From Candidatus Falkowella caecavicola (lineage in GTDB: Bacteria > Bacillota > Clostridia > Oscillospirales > Ruminococcaceae), in contig CAJFUK010000047.1 in NCBI GenBank assembly GCA_904420125.1, positions 1 through 64,000 on the forward strand: 64,000 bases of DNA. The letters are read 5' to 3'. The translations under genes and the position numbers were made by a program. This document shows, piece after piece, positions 36,127-45,044 of this stretch. The notes beneath the pieces are model-generated. The model did not search any database and had not been told where the DNA came from. It was given only the letters and a program-made list of their open reading frames with translations. Numbering within the stretch: the first letter of the stretch is position 1; each line of letters begins with the position of its first letter.

Positions 36127-37361
36127 CAGTAAATCACCGCCCCATATTTTTTCGCAATCTCGCGCAGCGTATCCTCTTCAATGGAACTGCGGCTGTCGAT
36201 GATGGCGCGCCCGTGATAACGCAAAAGCGCGGAACGCAGTGCGGCCTCCTGATCCGACAGAAACGCAACCGGGAGATTGAGCATATGCGCGTTTTCCGCA
36301 AACAGAGCAGCGTCATCCGCTGAATCAATCTGAATCGTCACCACATCCGTTCGTCCCTCTTCTTCAGCTGCAAGCAGTTGGTCCGCCATATCCAGAGAAC
36401 AGCTTACCGGCTCGGAAAGTTCGATCCAGTCATGCTCCATTCGGAAAATCTGCCGTTCGTTGGCCAGAACGATCCCGCTGTCATCCGCCGGCAGGATCCG
36501 CTTTTCAAAGTCAAACCGACGTACGCTTTCACAAATGGCATGGATATGAGCCGCTGTCAGTCCATTGCCTGCTTCAATGCCGGACGCCCCTGCTTCCAAA
36601 AGGGCATGCGCCAACCGGCTGGCATCCTCAATCCCGCAGGCCTCCTCCGGGCCGAGGACGATGGATCCAATCAAGGGAACCCGGGCAAAAGGCGCCAGTT
36701 CCTGCACCAACCGGGGCAGGGCCTCCATATGTTCGGGACAACTGACGCCAAACCCACAGATACCCATGGCCTGCATGGACACCAGTACCGACAGCAGGTT
36801 GCTTCCTCCCACGGTATTGCCTTCCGGTACGGCCTCAACGCAGACAATCACCGGCAGATGCAGTCGCCGGCAAGCAAAAAATGCCGCGCGGCATTCTGCA
36901 AGATCCGCCATCTGGCGCAGGATAATCAGTGCGGCGCCTGCCTCCTGAAGTACGGCCGCCTGTGCCCGGTACTGAGCAATTCGCTCGCTGAAAGAGAACA
37001 CCTGTTGGGTCTCTTCCTCATCCAGATTTGCCAAAGCGGATACGGGAAGGCCGCCGCCCAGACAACCTGCCGCCGGCAGTGTCCCGCACATCTGTCCGAT
37101 ACAGGTCATCAGCTTATGATTGATTGCCTGCATCTCATTTTCCAGGCCATAAGGCGCCAGCTGCCGGATATCGGCACCGTCAGTGGGCGCAGCAAGCACG
37201 GTGCATCCGGCGTGCCGGAATGCTTCCATGGTTTCCTGTACGGCTTGCGGATGGTCACAAAGCCATTTTTCAGCACAGCCGTTTTCCGGCAAGCCTTCTT
37301 TATAGTATCCGGTATAACCGGCGCCGCCGATTACCAGCGGCCATCGTAAGGGTATATCCAT
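36126..37361 (-). CDS. homocysteine S-methyltransferase-like protein lacking the zinc site
   Basis: 411 residues. The fold signature of the MetH N-terminal homocysteine methyltransferase domain can be traced: HPQAVQETMEAFRHAGCTVLAAPTDGA, then VLQEAGAALIILRQM, and a tail (SALLRYHGRAIIDSRSSIEE) like the start of the MetH pterin-binding domain. The zinc-cysteine motif of the family (GGCCG) is replaced at about residues 261-269 by GIEAGNGLT; only Cys 208 remains near the expected NC site. I infer a catalytically altered paralogue; a different reaction or a regulatory role is possible. It is coupled to the decarboxylase gene by a one-base stop/start overlap. Confidence 0.6.
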   Translation of the reverse strand: MDIPLRWPLVIGGAGYTGYYKEGLPENGCAEKWLCDHPQAVQETMEAFRHAGCTVLAAPTDGADIRQLAPYGLENEMQAINHKLMTCIGQMCGTLPAAGCLGGGLPVSALANLDEEETQQVFSFSERIAQYRAQAAVLQEAGAALIILRQMADLAECRAAFFACRRLHLPVIVCVEAVPEGNTVGGSNLLSVLVSMQAMGICGFGVSCPEHMEALPRLVQELAPFARVPLIGSIVLGPEEACGIEDASRLAHALLEAGASGIEAGNGLTAAHIHAICESVRRFDFEKRILPADDSGIVLANERQIFRMEHDWIELSEPVSCSLDMADQLLAAEEEGRTDVVTIQIDSADDAALFAENAHMLNLPVAFLSDQEAALRSALLRYHGRAIIDSRSSIEEDTLREIAKKYGAVIY

Positions 37362-37416
37362 CTTTCTTTTTATCCTCTCTTTCTCTGGTGATCATATTTG
37401 GTCCAATCTTTGTTTC

Positions 37417-37842
37417 TTATGTTTTTTCTCGAACAGTGATATGAATTTCGTTTTCCATTGTGACCGACATATTCAGATCTACCGTATATTCAATGTCGAT
37501 CCTGCCGCCCTGATCGTTGATCTGGCACTGCACCAGCCGAGCATACGTGCCAAGCAGGAAACTTCGATAATCAATCCAGATCTGTCCGGTCTGCCGGATC
37601 CCGCTTTCCAGGGGAATCAGGTATTTTGTATCCCCCTGACGCATCAGGGTAATGCGGTCGTCCCGGTCGATTCGCAGGGTTGTCAAATAACCGGCTTCGT
37701 CTTCCCGGACAATCTCCCTATAAACAATATAGTACTTTCCATTCCGATTGTAAAGGAATCCTTCTGTAAAAAACTCCGTTTGCGTTTGTTCTGCTCCGTC
37801 TTTCTGGGTACTTTGAATTTGAATCAAAACTTCTTTTTTCAT
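37417..37842 (-). CDS. DUF1934 family protein (YwiB-like)
   Basis: 141 residues of the DUF1934 lipocalin-like family. The family's opening KKEVLIQIQSTQ, the central GKYYIVYREI and the beta-rich C-terminal half ending in NEIHITVREKT are present. Function unknown; structures of relatives are calycin-like barrels. ATG 37842. It is transcribed from the promoter at 37924-37952, likely together with the following methyltransferase-like gene. Confidence 0.85.
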   Translation of the reverse strand: MKKEVLIQIQSTQKDGAEQTQTEFFTEGFLYNRNGKYYIVYREIVREDEAGYLTTLRIDRDDRITLMRQGDTKYLIPLESGIRQTGQIWIDYRSFLLGTYARLVQCQINDQGGRIDIEYTVDLNMSVTMENEIHITVREKT

Positions 37843-37923
37843 AGCGGTGTTGAAACTCCTGTCCCTGAATCTGTGCTCCCATTGTTGTTATGATTTTTGA
37901 CTGCAAAATATTCCCACAGGTTT

Positions 37924-37952
37924 ATTATAACGGCAAACACATCAGAAAGCAA
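37924..37952 (-). promoter_or_regulatory. predicted promoter of the DUF1934-decarboxylase-darA-holB-ricT run
   Basis: On the minus strand TTGCTT (37952-37947), 17-bp spacer, TATAAT (37929-37924). Confidence 0.7.
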
Positions 37953-38891
37953 TCAGGATTTTCATGGACGGCCTTTCTATTTTCAAAATAAAATGACAGG
38001 GGAGGCAAGCCATTGCGCCGGCCGCAGGTATATGGTTAAATAAAAGTATAAAAACTGGAATTCAGCTGGGGAAAGGGGAGCCCGGCATATTCCAGTGTTC
38101 TTCTTCGTGATGAAAGTGTTTTACGCGAATGCTGTAAGCTTCCTTACGATATGGAAAGTCTCAGATTATTTTTCTCTATGATAAAAGTCAGCCACATCAC
38201 TGGCTACTGGGATTGCCTTTGAAAAAGGGTTATCCTTTCTTGACGAATATGCATATAAACTTTTTCATGACAGGCCGCCAAAGTAATCGGAACCCCATGC
38301 GTTTAAAAATCAAGGTCAGGTACCCGCTTACGATATCGGCGGGCACTGAATTACAATACTTGTCTTAAACTTGCCGAAAAAGCTAATTGGGTTAGAACTT
38401 TCTTCGAACAGTCGGGTTCCCGTGAACTCGGAATAAAATATTGATATAGTATCCATACAGCCCATATGCCTTCTGCAATCATAACAGCTGTTTTGGATCT
38501 ATCACCTGAAGTGTTTATAAACAAAAATTTATGTTACTCTATATGGGTATCATCAACGCATAATAGGAATCCTGGAATGAAAACCTGACCACTGGCGGTA
38601 TGAAGATAAGCTTAACGCGCAAAGCCACCAATGGCAACATCTCAAGGGAGAGATGTTGCTACTCTGGCGGCGTATTAGGCCGGCTTATGCTGTGTACCCC
38701 AATAAAAATGAAAACGTGGAAAGCGACCAGTTCTATTTAGAACAGAACTAGTCGCTTAACTTAATTTTGGCGTCTACGAAGTCTTAATCATTTCATTGAA
38801 AACTACGTCGTTTGTATTTTTTAAATTTATTCCTGAAAATTCAGAGAAATTATCGGATACTATCCAATATCCTTACGCAAAAATAAAATTT
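37953..38891. other. gene-free stretch with hairpins, no recognisable coding relic
   Basis: About 940 bp without a credible gene in any frame. Hairpins: a 10-bp ATCTC-type stem near 38638-38660 (loop AAGGGA) and a 14-bp stem with one mismatch near 38719-38756. Short protein-like fragments appear in several frames but none could be tied to a family. It marks the boundary between the core run to the left and the AT-rich glycan cluster to the right. Confidence 0.5.
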
Positions 38892-39920
38892 TTAGAATTT
38901 AATGTCAATATGTAAAATTTTTGTTAATGTTTTGTAGGCCCATAAAAATAATGGAAAGCAGTGTATCCGATAGCAAATTTTTGCGACCCATATACCAATT
39001 CCCTTAATTCCTCTATGCTTCAAAGAGGAAAACCTGAACCAGCGGTTATCTCGAAACCATCCAAAGCAATCGGAAAAATACTGATTGACCCATTCAAATA
39101 CCCTTTTCCTGTCAATATCAGGATTATCATAAGCCCGTGATGTCATGGAAATACCAATATGTATGAAAGCAACAAGCGCTACCGTATCTTTAAGCCACTG
39201 ATATTCCGTCTGCCTCCAGATATTTTTTAACTGGTTGCCAAAAGCATATATCGTTTCTTCCTGTGTGTTCGAGATAATGGAGCCAGCACGAACGCGGTAA
39301 TGGATTAATATCTTGTCGATACAGGCGATTTTATGGCAACTGTTAAATAGATCCAGTTGAAAAGATAAATCTTCTCCTACTTTAAAATCTGGAATACGAG
39401 TTTCGCCAATGATAGATACCAATATCAACTTATTCCATAAAGATCCATTTATAAATGCCAAAATATCATTTTCCACCGGTAAAGAAATCTCATAGGGAAA
39501 GCCGAGCATCTCTTGACATAAGACATGTCCTGTCTCATATTCAAATCGATCATAGGCGCACAATGTGATTTCCGCTCCTGTCTGAACTGCCGCCGTGTGG
39601 AGCTGTTCAAGGTAGTCTAACTGTATACTATCATCGCCATCCAGAAAGACCAGGTAGCGTCCTGATATTAGATGACTGTCTAAAACCGCATTGCGAGAGC
39701 GGGCAGGGCTCCCCAACGGGTGTTCGCCTAAAATCACATGAATCTTATCTGTATGTTGGGTTTGATACTGCTTCAAAATCTCTCTTGTGCGATCTGTTGA
39801 ACAATCATCATAGACCAATATCTCAAAGTCCTGGTAGGTTTGATGTAACAGTTCATCCAAACATTGTGTGATATATTGTTCCAGATTGTGAGATGTAATA
39901 GCCACTGTAATTTCCGGCAT
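38892..39920 (-). CDS. family 2 glycosyltransferase
   Basis: 342 residues from ATG 39920, preferred over 39944 because GGGGGT is correctly spaced before it. GT-A fold with VAITSHNLEQYITQCLDELL, the donor-binding DD in VYDDCSTD, and the DXD-type FLDGDDSI at residues 94-97, then a C-terminal alpha-helical region with two basic hydrophobic patches. It should add a sugar to a lipid-linked glycan at the inner face of the membrane. It is the last gene of the glycan operon. Confidence 0.9.
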   Translation of the reverse strand: MPEITVAITSHNLEQYITQCLDELLHQTYQDFEILVYDDCSTDRTREILKQYQTQHTDKIHVILGEHPLGSPARSRNAVLDSHLISGRYLVFLDGDDSIQLDYLEQLHTAAVQTGAEITLCAYDRFEYETGHVLCQEMLGFPYEISLPVENDILAFINGSLWNKLILVSIIGETRIPDFKVGEDLSFQLDLFNSCHKIACIDKILIHYRVRAGSIISNTQEETIYAFGNQLKNIWRQTEYQWLKDTVALVAFIHIGISMTSRAYDNPDIDRKRVFEWVNQYFSDCFGWFRDNRWFRFSSLKHRGIKGIGIWVAKICYRIHCFPLFLWAYKTLTKILHIDIKF

Positions 39921-39952
39921 ATTTACCCCCAAAATATAACTCAAATTTGCTG

Positions 39953-41179
39953 TTATTTTATATTTACTTTTCTTATATTTCTAAGAAAAAGAATACTGTA
40001 CGCAGCCAGAATGATTATATGCACGACGGAAAAAGAAATTGCTGCGCCGGTGATTCCCATTCCATTCACCAATCCATATGTGATAGGAATAGAAACAACC
40101 GTTGCAAAAATATAAATATAAGATATATCTCTCTGCTGACGCATAATCACAAAAATATAATAGAAGAGCTGACAAGCCGCAAAGATTCCCCCGCCAAATA
40201 CAATCCATATAAGCGGAACAACTTGAGCGGTCAAATCCTTTTGATAGAGCAATCCCAAAACAGGCGCTCCCAACAGCCACGCTCCTATGCAGCAAAACAC
40301 TGTAAATCCTGCAACCAGCCCCATTTGTTTGACAAGAACTTTACGAAATTGCGCAATTTGTTTGGTCTCCAATAATTTGGCATATTGGTTCAGCATAGGT
40401 TTAAAAATAAATTGACTGCATAAGTTAATGACCTGCGCTGGCATGAAAACCATATTATAGTAACCTTGCGCTGTGTCATTCAACAAAAATTCAATCCCAT
40501 ATTTTGAGGCGTTGATTACAAAATTCATTAGTAATACGCTCGCAAACAAAGGCAAACATTCCAGCAACAATGTTTTAGGCGTACACCCTTCCTCGCTGTG
40601 TGCAGGCTCTTTCTGCAAAAAAGCAGGCGCTACCTTTTTGATGTAATAACCTGTTGTGACCAGATTGCATAATATTTGCAATACAAGCGCCAAAACCAAC
40701 TGGCCCGTTAGTACTAATGTAAAACAAAATACAATCAGCGGCCACAAAGTACGAAAAAACAGGGCGGAACCAGATAAATCCAACCGATTATTCTGGAAAA
40801 ACAAATTTTGATAAAGATCCCCGACCACATTGAGCAACATAAAAATACTCAGCAAAATCGTAAGAAGGGACTTTTCTTTGGTAAACCGCAGTACCATAAT
40901 ACTGATAAGACATACCGCTAACATAAGGATACAAGACAGGTATCTTAGTTTCTTATAATCAGCAAAACAGTATTTCTTTTTATAATCTGTCATCTGATAA
41001 TGGGATACACCCAATAACCCTACAATATATAAAAGCTGCGCTGTGGTAAAGGCAATTCCAAATACGCCCGCTTCCTCAACTGTCCCAAACCGGCTAACCA
41101 TCATCAGCATGATAAAACTGTTCAGGCCGTATATGGCGCTACCTAAGGTATTCCATAAAGCTCCGTTGTGTTTCCGCAT
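39953..41179 (-). CDS. oligosaccharide flippase (Wzx-like, MATE/MVF fold)
   Basis: 408-residue integral membrane protein, about 12 helices, of the polysaccharide-biosynthesis flippase type: NTLGSAIYGLNSFIMLMMVSRF at the N terminus, FGIAFTTAQLLYIVG, and charged residues spaced within helices. The Wzx role, flipping lipid-linked glycan from cytosol to outside, is assigned by family and by its place between glycosyltransferases. Its presence agrees with a Wzx-dependent pathway even though the ABC exporter ATPase upstream is broken. Confidence 0.88.
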   Translation of the reverse strand: MRKHNGALWNTLGSAIYGLNSFIMLMMVSRFGTVEEAGVFGIAFTTAQLLYIVGLLGVSHYQMTDYKKKYCFADYKKLRYLSCILMLAVCLISIMVLRFTKEKSLLTILLSIFMLLNVVGDLYQNLFFQNNRLDLSGSALFFRTLWPLIVFCFTLVLTGQLVLALVLQILCNLVTTGYYIKKVAPAFLQKEPAHSEEGCTPKTLLLECLPLFASVLLMNFVINASKYGIEFLLNDTAQGYYNMVFMPAQVINLCSQFIFKPMLNQYAKLLETKQIAQFRKVLVKQMGLVAGFTVFCCIGAWLLGAPVLGLLYQKDLTAQVVPLIWIVFGGGIFAACQLFYYIFVIMRQQRDISYIYIFATVVSIPITYGLVNGMGITGAAISFSVVHIIILAAYSILFLRNIRKVNIK

Positions 41180-41195
41180 TATATTTCTCCGAAAA

Positions 41196-42287
41196 TTAAA
41201 TTTGTAACATCATGTTAATATGTTTAATTGATTGTTCACGATCTTTGATAATATAATTATTAATCATTTCGTAGTCAATCACATTATCTATATTAAAATA
41301 ATGATTTTCGGAAAAAAGACGATCTTCAAGGCCCAATAATTCCAATAAATTTGTAATTCGTGAATGGGTATCCTTTCCATACTCAGAAATTTCCACAGCA
41401 AATTGTTTGTTAAAAATAATTGAGAATACAAGTCCATGAAATGCGTCGGTAAAAATATACTCCGCATTTTTTATATAGCCCAACCATTCTTCTGGAGTAA
41501 GATAAGGCTTTCGAACGCAAGAAATTTGTTTTTTTATAGGGAATGGACAGTATATAACTTTCAACCCTTTTTCCTTAGCAATTTTCTGCGCAAATTGAGT
41601 AACAACTGCGTCATATTGAACTTGATAAACAAAAATATATTTTTCTTTTTCCTTGGGTTCTATAGCTAATTCCGCCCAGTCATCAGCAGTTAACAGGAAT
41701 GCGGGATCTGCCACTCTAGGGGCACTTAAACCCGTAATTTCTTCAATAATCTCTTTCCCTCTCCGTTCTCTCGTTGTAATATATCCAAAACCCATTGCTA
41801 ACTGACGGAATTCCTCTCTAAATCCTTTTCTCATTTCATCTTGAGCCAAACTAGCAGCGTAAACAACCTTGCGATTTCTTTCATGAATAAAGGGAAGAAA
41901 ATTATTTATATTAAAATAATTAATTTTACAATTCCAAAGTTGGTCTCCTCCAATGATAATTTTATCATATTTTTGTGAAATATTCGGTAACGTTGTATCA
42001 GAATATTTTTCTTTACTTGTACTCATTAAAGAACGAAAATGGGAAAAACTGCGCTCTCTTGGTAAAACAAATACAGAAAAGTATCCCAGTCGTAACAAAT
42101 AATGTATCAACCCTGTCTTTTTTATCATTGACAACTTCCAGGGTTTCTTAACTTCATCGGGCAACCAAGAAATAGTTTCAACATTGTATCCCAATTCCCG
42201 CAGTTTTCGTTCTAGTGCATAGGCCAGTAGTAAAGCTCCATAATTATTTACCATCCAATGATTAATAATACCAATTCTTTTTTCCAT
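41196..42287 (-). CDS. polysaccharide pyruvyl transferase family protein
   Basis: 363 residues. Family marks: IGIINHWMVNNYGALLLAYAL at the N terminus, the GGDQLW motif at 113-118, and DAFHGLVFSII near the C terminus, all typical of CsaB/PssM-like pyruvyl transferases that attach a ketal-linked pyruvate to a hexose. I choose ATG 42287; the ORF extends upstream to 42338 with poorer support and the ribosome site is weak. Negatively charged pyruvylated glycans are used as S-layer anchors in some Firmicutes, so an anchoring role is possible here. Confidence 0.85.
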   Translation of the reverse strand: MEKRIGIINHWMVNNYGALLLAYALERKLRELGYNVETISWLPDEVKKPWKLSMIKKTGLIHYLLRLGYFSVFVLPRERSFSHFRSLMSTSKEKYSDTTLPNISQKYDKIIIGGDQLWNCKINYFNINNFLPFIHERNRKVVYAASLAQDEMRKGFREEFRQLAMGFGYITTRERRGKEIIEEITGLSAPRVADPAFLLTADDWAELAIEPKEKEKYIFVYQVQYDAVVTQFAQKIAKEKGLKVIYCPFPIKKQISCVRKPYLTPEEWLGYIKNAEYIFTDAFHGLVFSIIFNKQFAVEISEYGKDTHSRITNLLELLGLEDRLFSENHYFNIDNVIDYEMINNYIIKDREQSIKHINMMLQI

Positions 42288-42384
42288 ATTACCACCATAT
42301 CTTTTCCTTAACCCCATCAGTAGATTTAAATAATGCAATCCTGGATAAGAGTTTGAAAAACAAATAAAATTTTATACATAATAT

Positions 42385-43830
42385 CTATTTTCCAATCTTC
42401 TTAATTCGGAACCAAATATAGGTAAATCCACCTTTCATCACCCTCTTAAATTCAACCCAGTTTAAATTGGCCAAGAAGGTTTTGAAAATATAGGTAAATG
42501 AAAAATAATAACGGCTCATTAGATTATCTCGAATTTTTTCAATTTCCTTGTGATCCGCATAGGGATAATCCACCAAACAATCCAGATAACCATCCTGATT
42601 AAGCCATTTTGAATAATCTTCGGTACGCAAATACCCGTTTTCCTTTACCCACTCATAAAATGCTGTGCCGGGGAAGGGGACTGCCTGCTGGAAAAAGACC
42701 ATATCCGGATAGAGTTTTTTAGCAAACCGGAATGTATCCTCTATCGTCTCCAAATTGTCTCCTTTCAGTCCAATCATAAAGCAGCCAAACACCTTGATTC
42801 CCAATTTTTTAGTGTTGCGCGCAAATGCCTCGGACTGCTCCAGCTTGATTCCTTTACGAGTCTCATCCAGTACTTCCTGGTTCCCAGACTCGTACCCGAC
42901 AACTAACAGGCGGCAACCAGCCTTCTTCATTTTTGCCATCGTCTCATAATCCAAAGTATCCGCCCGCGTGTTGCAAGACCACACCAGCTTCAATCCGCGC
43001 CGCATAATCTCATCACAGACCTCTGCAACCCGTTTTTTATCCACGGTAAAGGTGTCATCCTCAATGAATATCTCACGGATATATGGCATATGATTATGGA
43101 TATATTCCAGTTCATCCACAAAATTATTTACGCTTCTGCGACGAAAACGTCGCCCGCTCATGCTCTCCGGATAAGAACAGAAATTGCAGCGGAAGGGGCA
43201 TCCCCGGGCGCTAAAAATCTGAATCATCGGTTTTTGGGCAAAAGCATAACAATAGTCATTTACATCCAAGAATTTTTCATAGACCTTGGAAACCATGGGC
43301 AACGTATCCAAATCCTCCGTCCAAGTGCGGTCCGGCTGGCGAATAATTGCCCCACTGTTATCCCGATAGGTGATCCCTTGAACCTGGGACAGATCTCCCC
43401 AGTTTTTCATAATCTCATCCAGTGTAAAGTCATATTCCTGGCGCGCCACCACATCGATAACCGGACACTCCTCCAGCACACGCTCTGACAGGACAGTCGC
43501 GTGTGTTCCGCCAATCAGAATATGCACGTTTGGATTGGCATCCTTAATCGCCCTCAACACTTCATAGTCGTGAACACAGGTAGAGGTAGTCAATTCCCCC
43601 ATCAAGAAGTCAGGGGCAGAATCTTTCACCAGTTGAACTGTCTGCTCCGTCGTCATTTTTTTTGCGATGCAATCCACCAGTTCCACTTGGTAGCCTCGGT
43701 CCATACAGACACCCGCTGCATAACACAGCCAATATGGATAGTACATCGTACCGCTTTTGGTTTTTTCCGGCCAGCGGCTGGCTCGGCTGATTTCAAATTT
43801 GTAGGGTAAATTCAAAAAAAGAATTTTCAT
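42385..43830 (-). CDS. B12-binding-type radical SAM enzyme
   Basis: 481 residues. N-terminal Rossmann-like domain of the cobalamin-binding family (FLNLPYKFEI, then IGGTHATVLS) and a central radical SAM core with CX3CX2C at Cys 211, 215, 218 (ARGCPFRCNFC). The C-terminal portion (FFQQAVPFPGTAFYEWVKENGYL) resembles BchE and Hpn-type radical SAM methyltransferases. ATG 43830 has GGAGG. The His of the DXHXXG cobalamin motif is not obvious. Context, inside a glycan operon, suggests methylation or another radical modification of a sugar or lipid carrier. Confidence 0.88.
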   Translation of the reverse strand: MKILFLNLPYKFEISRASRWPEKTKSGTMYYPYWLCYAAGVCMDRGYQVELVDCIAKKMTTEQTVQLVKDSAPDFLMGELTTSTCVHDYEVLRAIKDANPNVHILIGGTHATVLSERVLEECPVIDVVARQEYDFTLDEIMKNWGDLSQVQGITYRDNSGAIIRQPDRTWTEDLDTLPMVSKVYEKFLDVNDYCYAFAQKPMIQIFSARGCPFRCNFCSYPESMSGRRFRRRSVNNFVDELEYIHNHMPYIREIFIEDDTFTVDKKRVAEVCDEIMRRGLKLVWSCNTRADTLDYETMAKMKKAGCRLLVVGYESGNQEVLDETRKGIKLEQSEAFARNTKKLGIKVFGCFMIGLKGDNLETIEDTFRFAKKLYPDMVFFQQAVPFPGTAFYEWVKENGYLRTEDYSKWLNQDGYLDCLVDYPYADHKEIEKIRDNLMSRYYFSFTYIFKTFLANLNWVEFKRVMKGGFTYIWFRIKKIGK

Positions 43831-43875
43831 TTCGGCCTCCATCATACTGCAAAATTTTTAAATAACTGTATATCC

Positions 43876-44250
43876 TTATTTATCAGAATTTTTTTCTTCG
43901 ATATTTTCAGTACACTCTTTCGGATTTATGTGTTTCAATGCGTAAATTTCCACAAAGGTTTGCAATTTACTTTCCAACTGTGAAATACGAATAGACATCC
44001 GGAACAATTTCAAAATTAAAATAAAAATGATGGATAAAAAAATAAAGTTGACAGAAGATTGTACCCCTATAAGGTGCGCTCCCCAATCTACAACACTTGG
44101 AAAAATTCCAATGAAAACCAAAAAAATAGAAAATAAAAACCAGAAAACAGAATCTTCTATTTTTACTTGCGCTTTCCGAATTCGCATAATAATCCAGAGA
44201 GAATTTAAAGCCGCCACTATAATCAATATTATCCTCAAAACCGTCGACAA
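43876..44250 (-). CDS. DUF2304 membrane protein
   Basis: 124 residues of DUF2304: three hydrophobic helices (about 4-22, 33-52, 67-86) and an amphipathic C-terminal coil (ISQLESKLQTFVEIYALK). The charged, partly KIEDSVFW segment after helix 1 is the family signature. DUF2304 genes accompany DPM1-like glycosyltransferases, as here; the gene ends immediately next to that GT (stop at 43876, start 44250 against 44251). Function unknown; a membrane scaffold for the glycosyltransferase is an inference. Confidence 0.85.
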   Translation of the reverse strand: MSTVLRIILIIVAALNSLWIIMRIRKAQVKIEDSVFWFLFSIFLVFIGIFPSVVDWGAHLIGVQSSVNFIFLSIIFILILKLFRMSIRISQLESKLQTFVEIYALKHINPKECTENIEEKNSDK

Positions 44251-44946
44251 TTAAATCATCTCCTTTGGTCTAAAAAATTGGACAAACAGAATAGAAATAA
44301 ACATATTGAGCATGTATCGAATCGATTTCCCCATACTTAAATAACTTACACCCGCCACTCTTTCGTGCATTTCTACCTGAACTTCAGAGATATTTGCGCC
44401 GCAATGAAGTAAATATGAAATGGTATCGGGCTCAGGGCCATAGTTGATATTATGGGAGAAAAGGTGGATCATCCGTTTATTAAACAGCCGCATACCAGCC
44501 GTTGGATCATTAATCCGTTTGCCAGTAGTAAGCCGGATCGCAAAAGAAATCATCGTATTTCCCAACATGCGCATGGTTCTGGGCTTTTTCTTATCACAGA
44601 ATCGAGAACCTATTACAATATCATAATTTCCTGATTGCATAGCATCGATCATCGATGAAATATATTTAGCATCATGCTGGCCATCTCCATCGTACTGAAT
44701 CGCCATATCATAGCCATATGCATATGCATAGCGCAAACCGGCTTGAAATGCACCAGCAAGCCCCAAATTTACCGGAAGATCAATAAAATGATATTTGTTT
44801 TTCCTGCATATTTCTGCCGTATGATCTTTAGAACCATCGTTCACGATAATATAATCATACTGCGAATAATTTTGTTTCAGGTTCTCAACCACGGTCTCGA
44901 TATTTTCCTGCTCATTATAAGCAGGAATAATAATTAACGTTTTCAT
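44251..44946 (-). CDS. dolichol-phosphate mannosyltransferase-like GT2
   Basis: Polyprenyl-phosphate glycosyltransferase, 231 residues. Opening LIIIPAYNEQENIETVVENL, DXD as YDGDGQHD at 86-91, and NDPTAGMRLFNKRM are the DPM1/GtrB marks. The ATG at 44946 fits the family N terminus; the longer ORF to 44988 includes the copy of a tandem repeat described separately. It probably loads a sugar on undecaprenyl phosphate at the cytosolic face. The C terminus lacks the membrane pair of full GtrB proteins. Confidence 0.87.
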   Translation of the reverse strand: MKTLIIIPAYNEQENIETVVENLKQNYSQYDYIIVNDGSKDHTAEICRKNKYHFIDLPVNLGLAGAFQAGLRYAYAYGYDMAIQYDGDGQHDAKYISSMIDAMQSGNYDIVIGSRFCDKKKPRTMRMLGNTMISFAIRLTTGKRINDPTAGMRLFNKRMIHLFSHNINYGPEPDTISYLLHCGANISEVQVEMHERVAGVSYLSMGKSIRYMLNMFISILFVQFFRPKEMI

Positions 44947-44974
44947 TTTTTCTTCAATCCAGTCTTTTTTTATA

Positions 44975-45044
44975 ATTGTGTAATTCAAAATTTGATTTAT
45001 TACCGCACCATTGTGTAATTCAAAATTTGATTTATTACCGCACC
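44975..45044. repeat. 35-bp tandem duplication at the DUF2142/GT2 junction
   Basis: Two exact copies of a 35-bp unit (44975-45009 and 45010-45044). One copy supplies the 3' end of the DUF2142 gene, the other runs into the start region of the GT2 gene. Because 35 is not a multiple of three, the frames differ by one; collapsing the repeat would place both coding regions in a single open frame. Confidence 0.95.
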
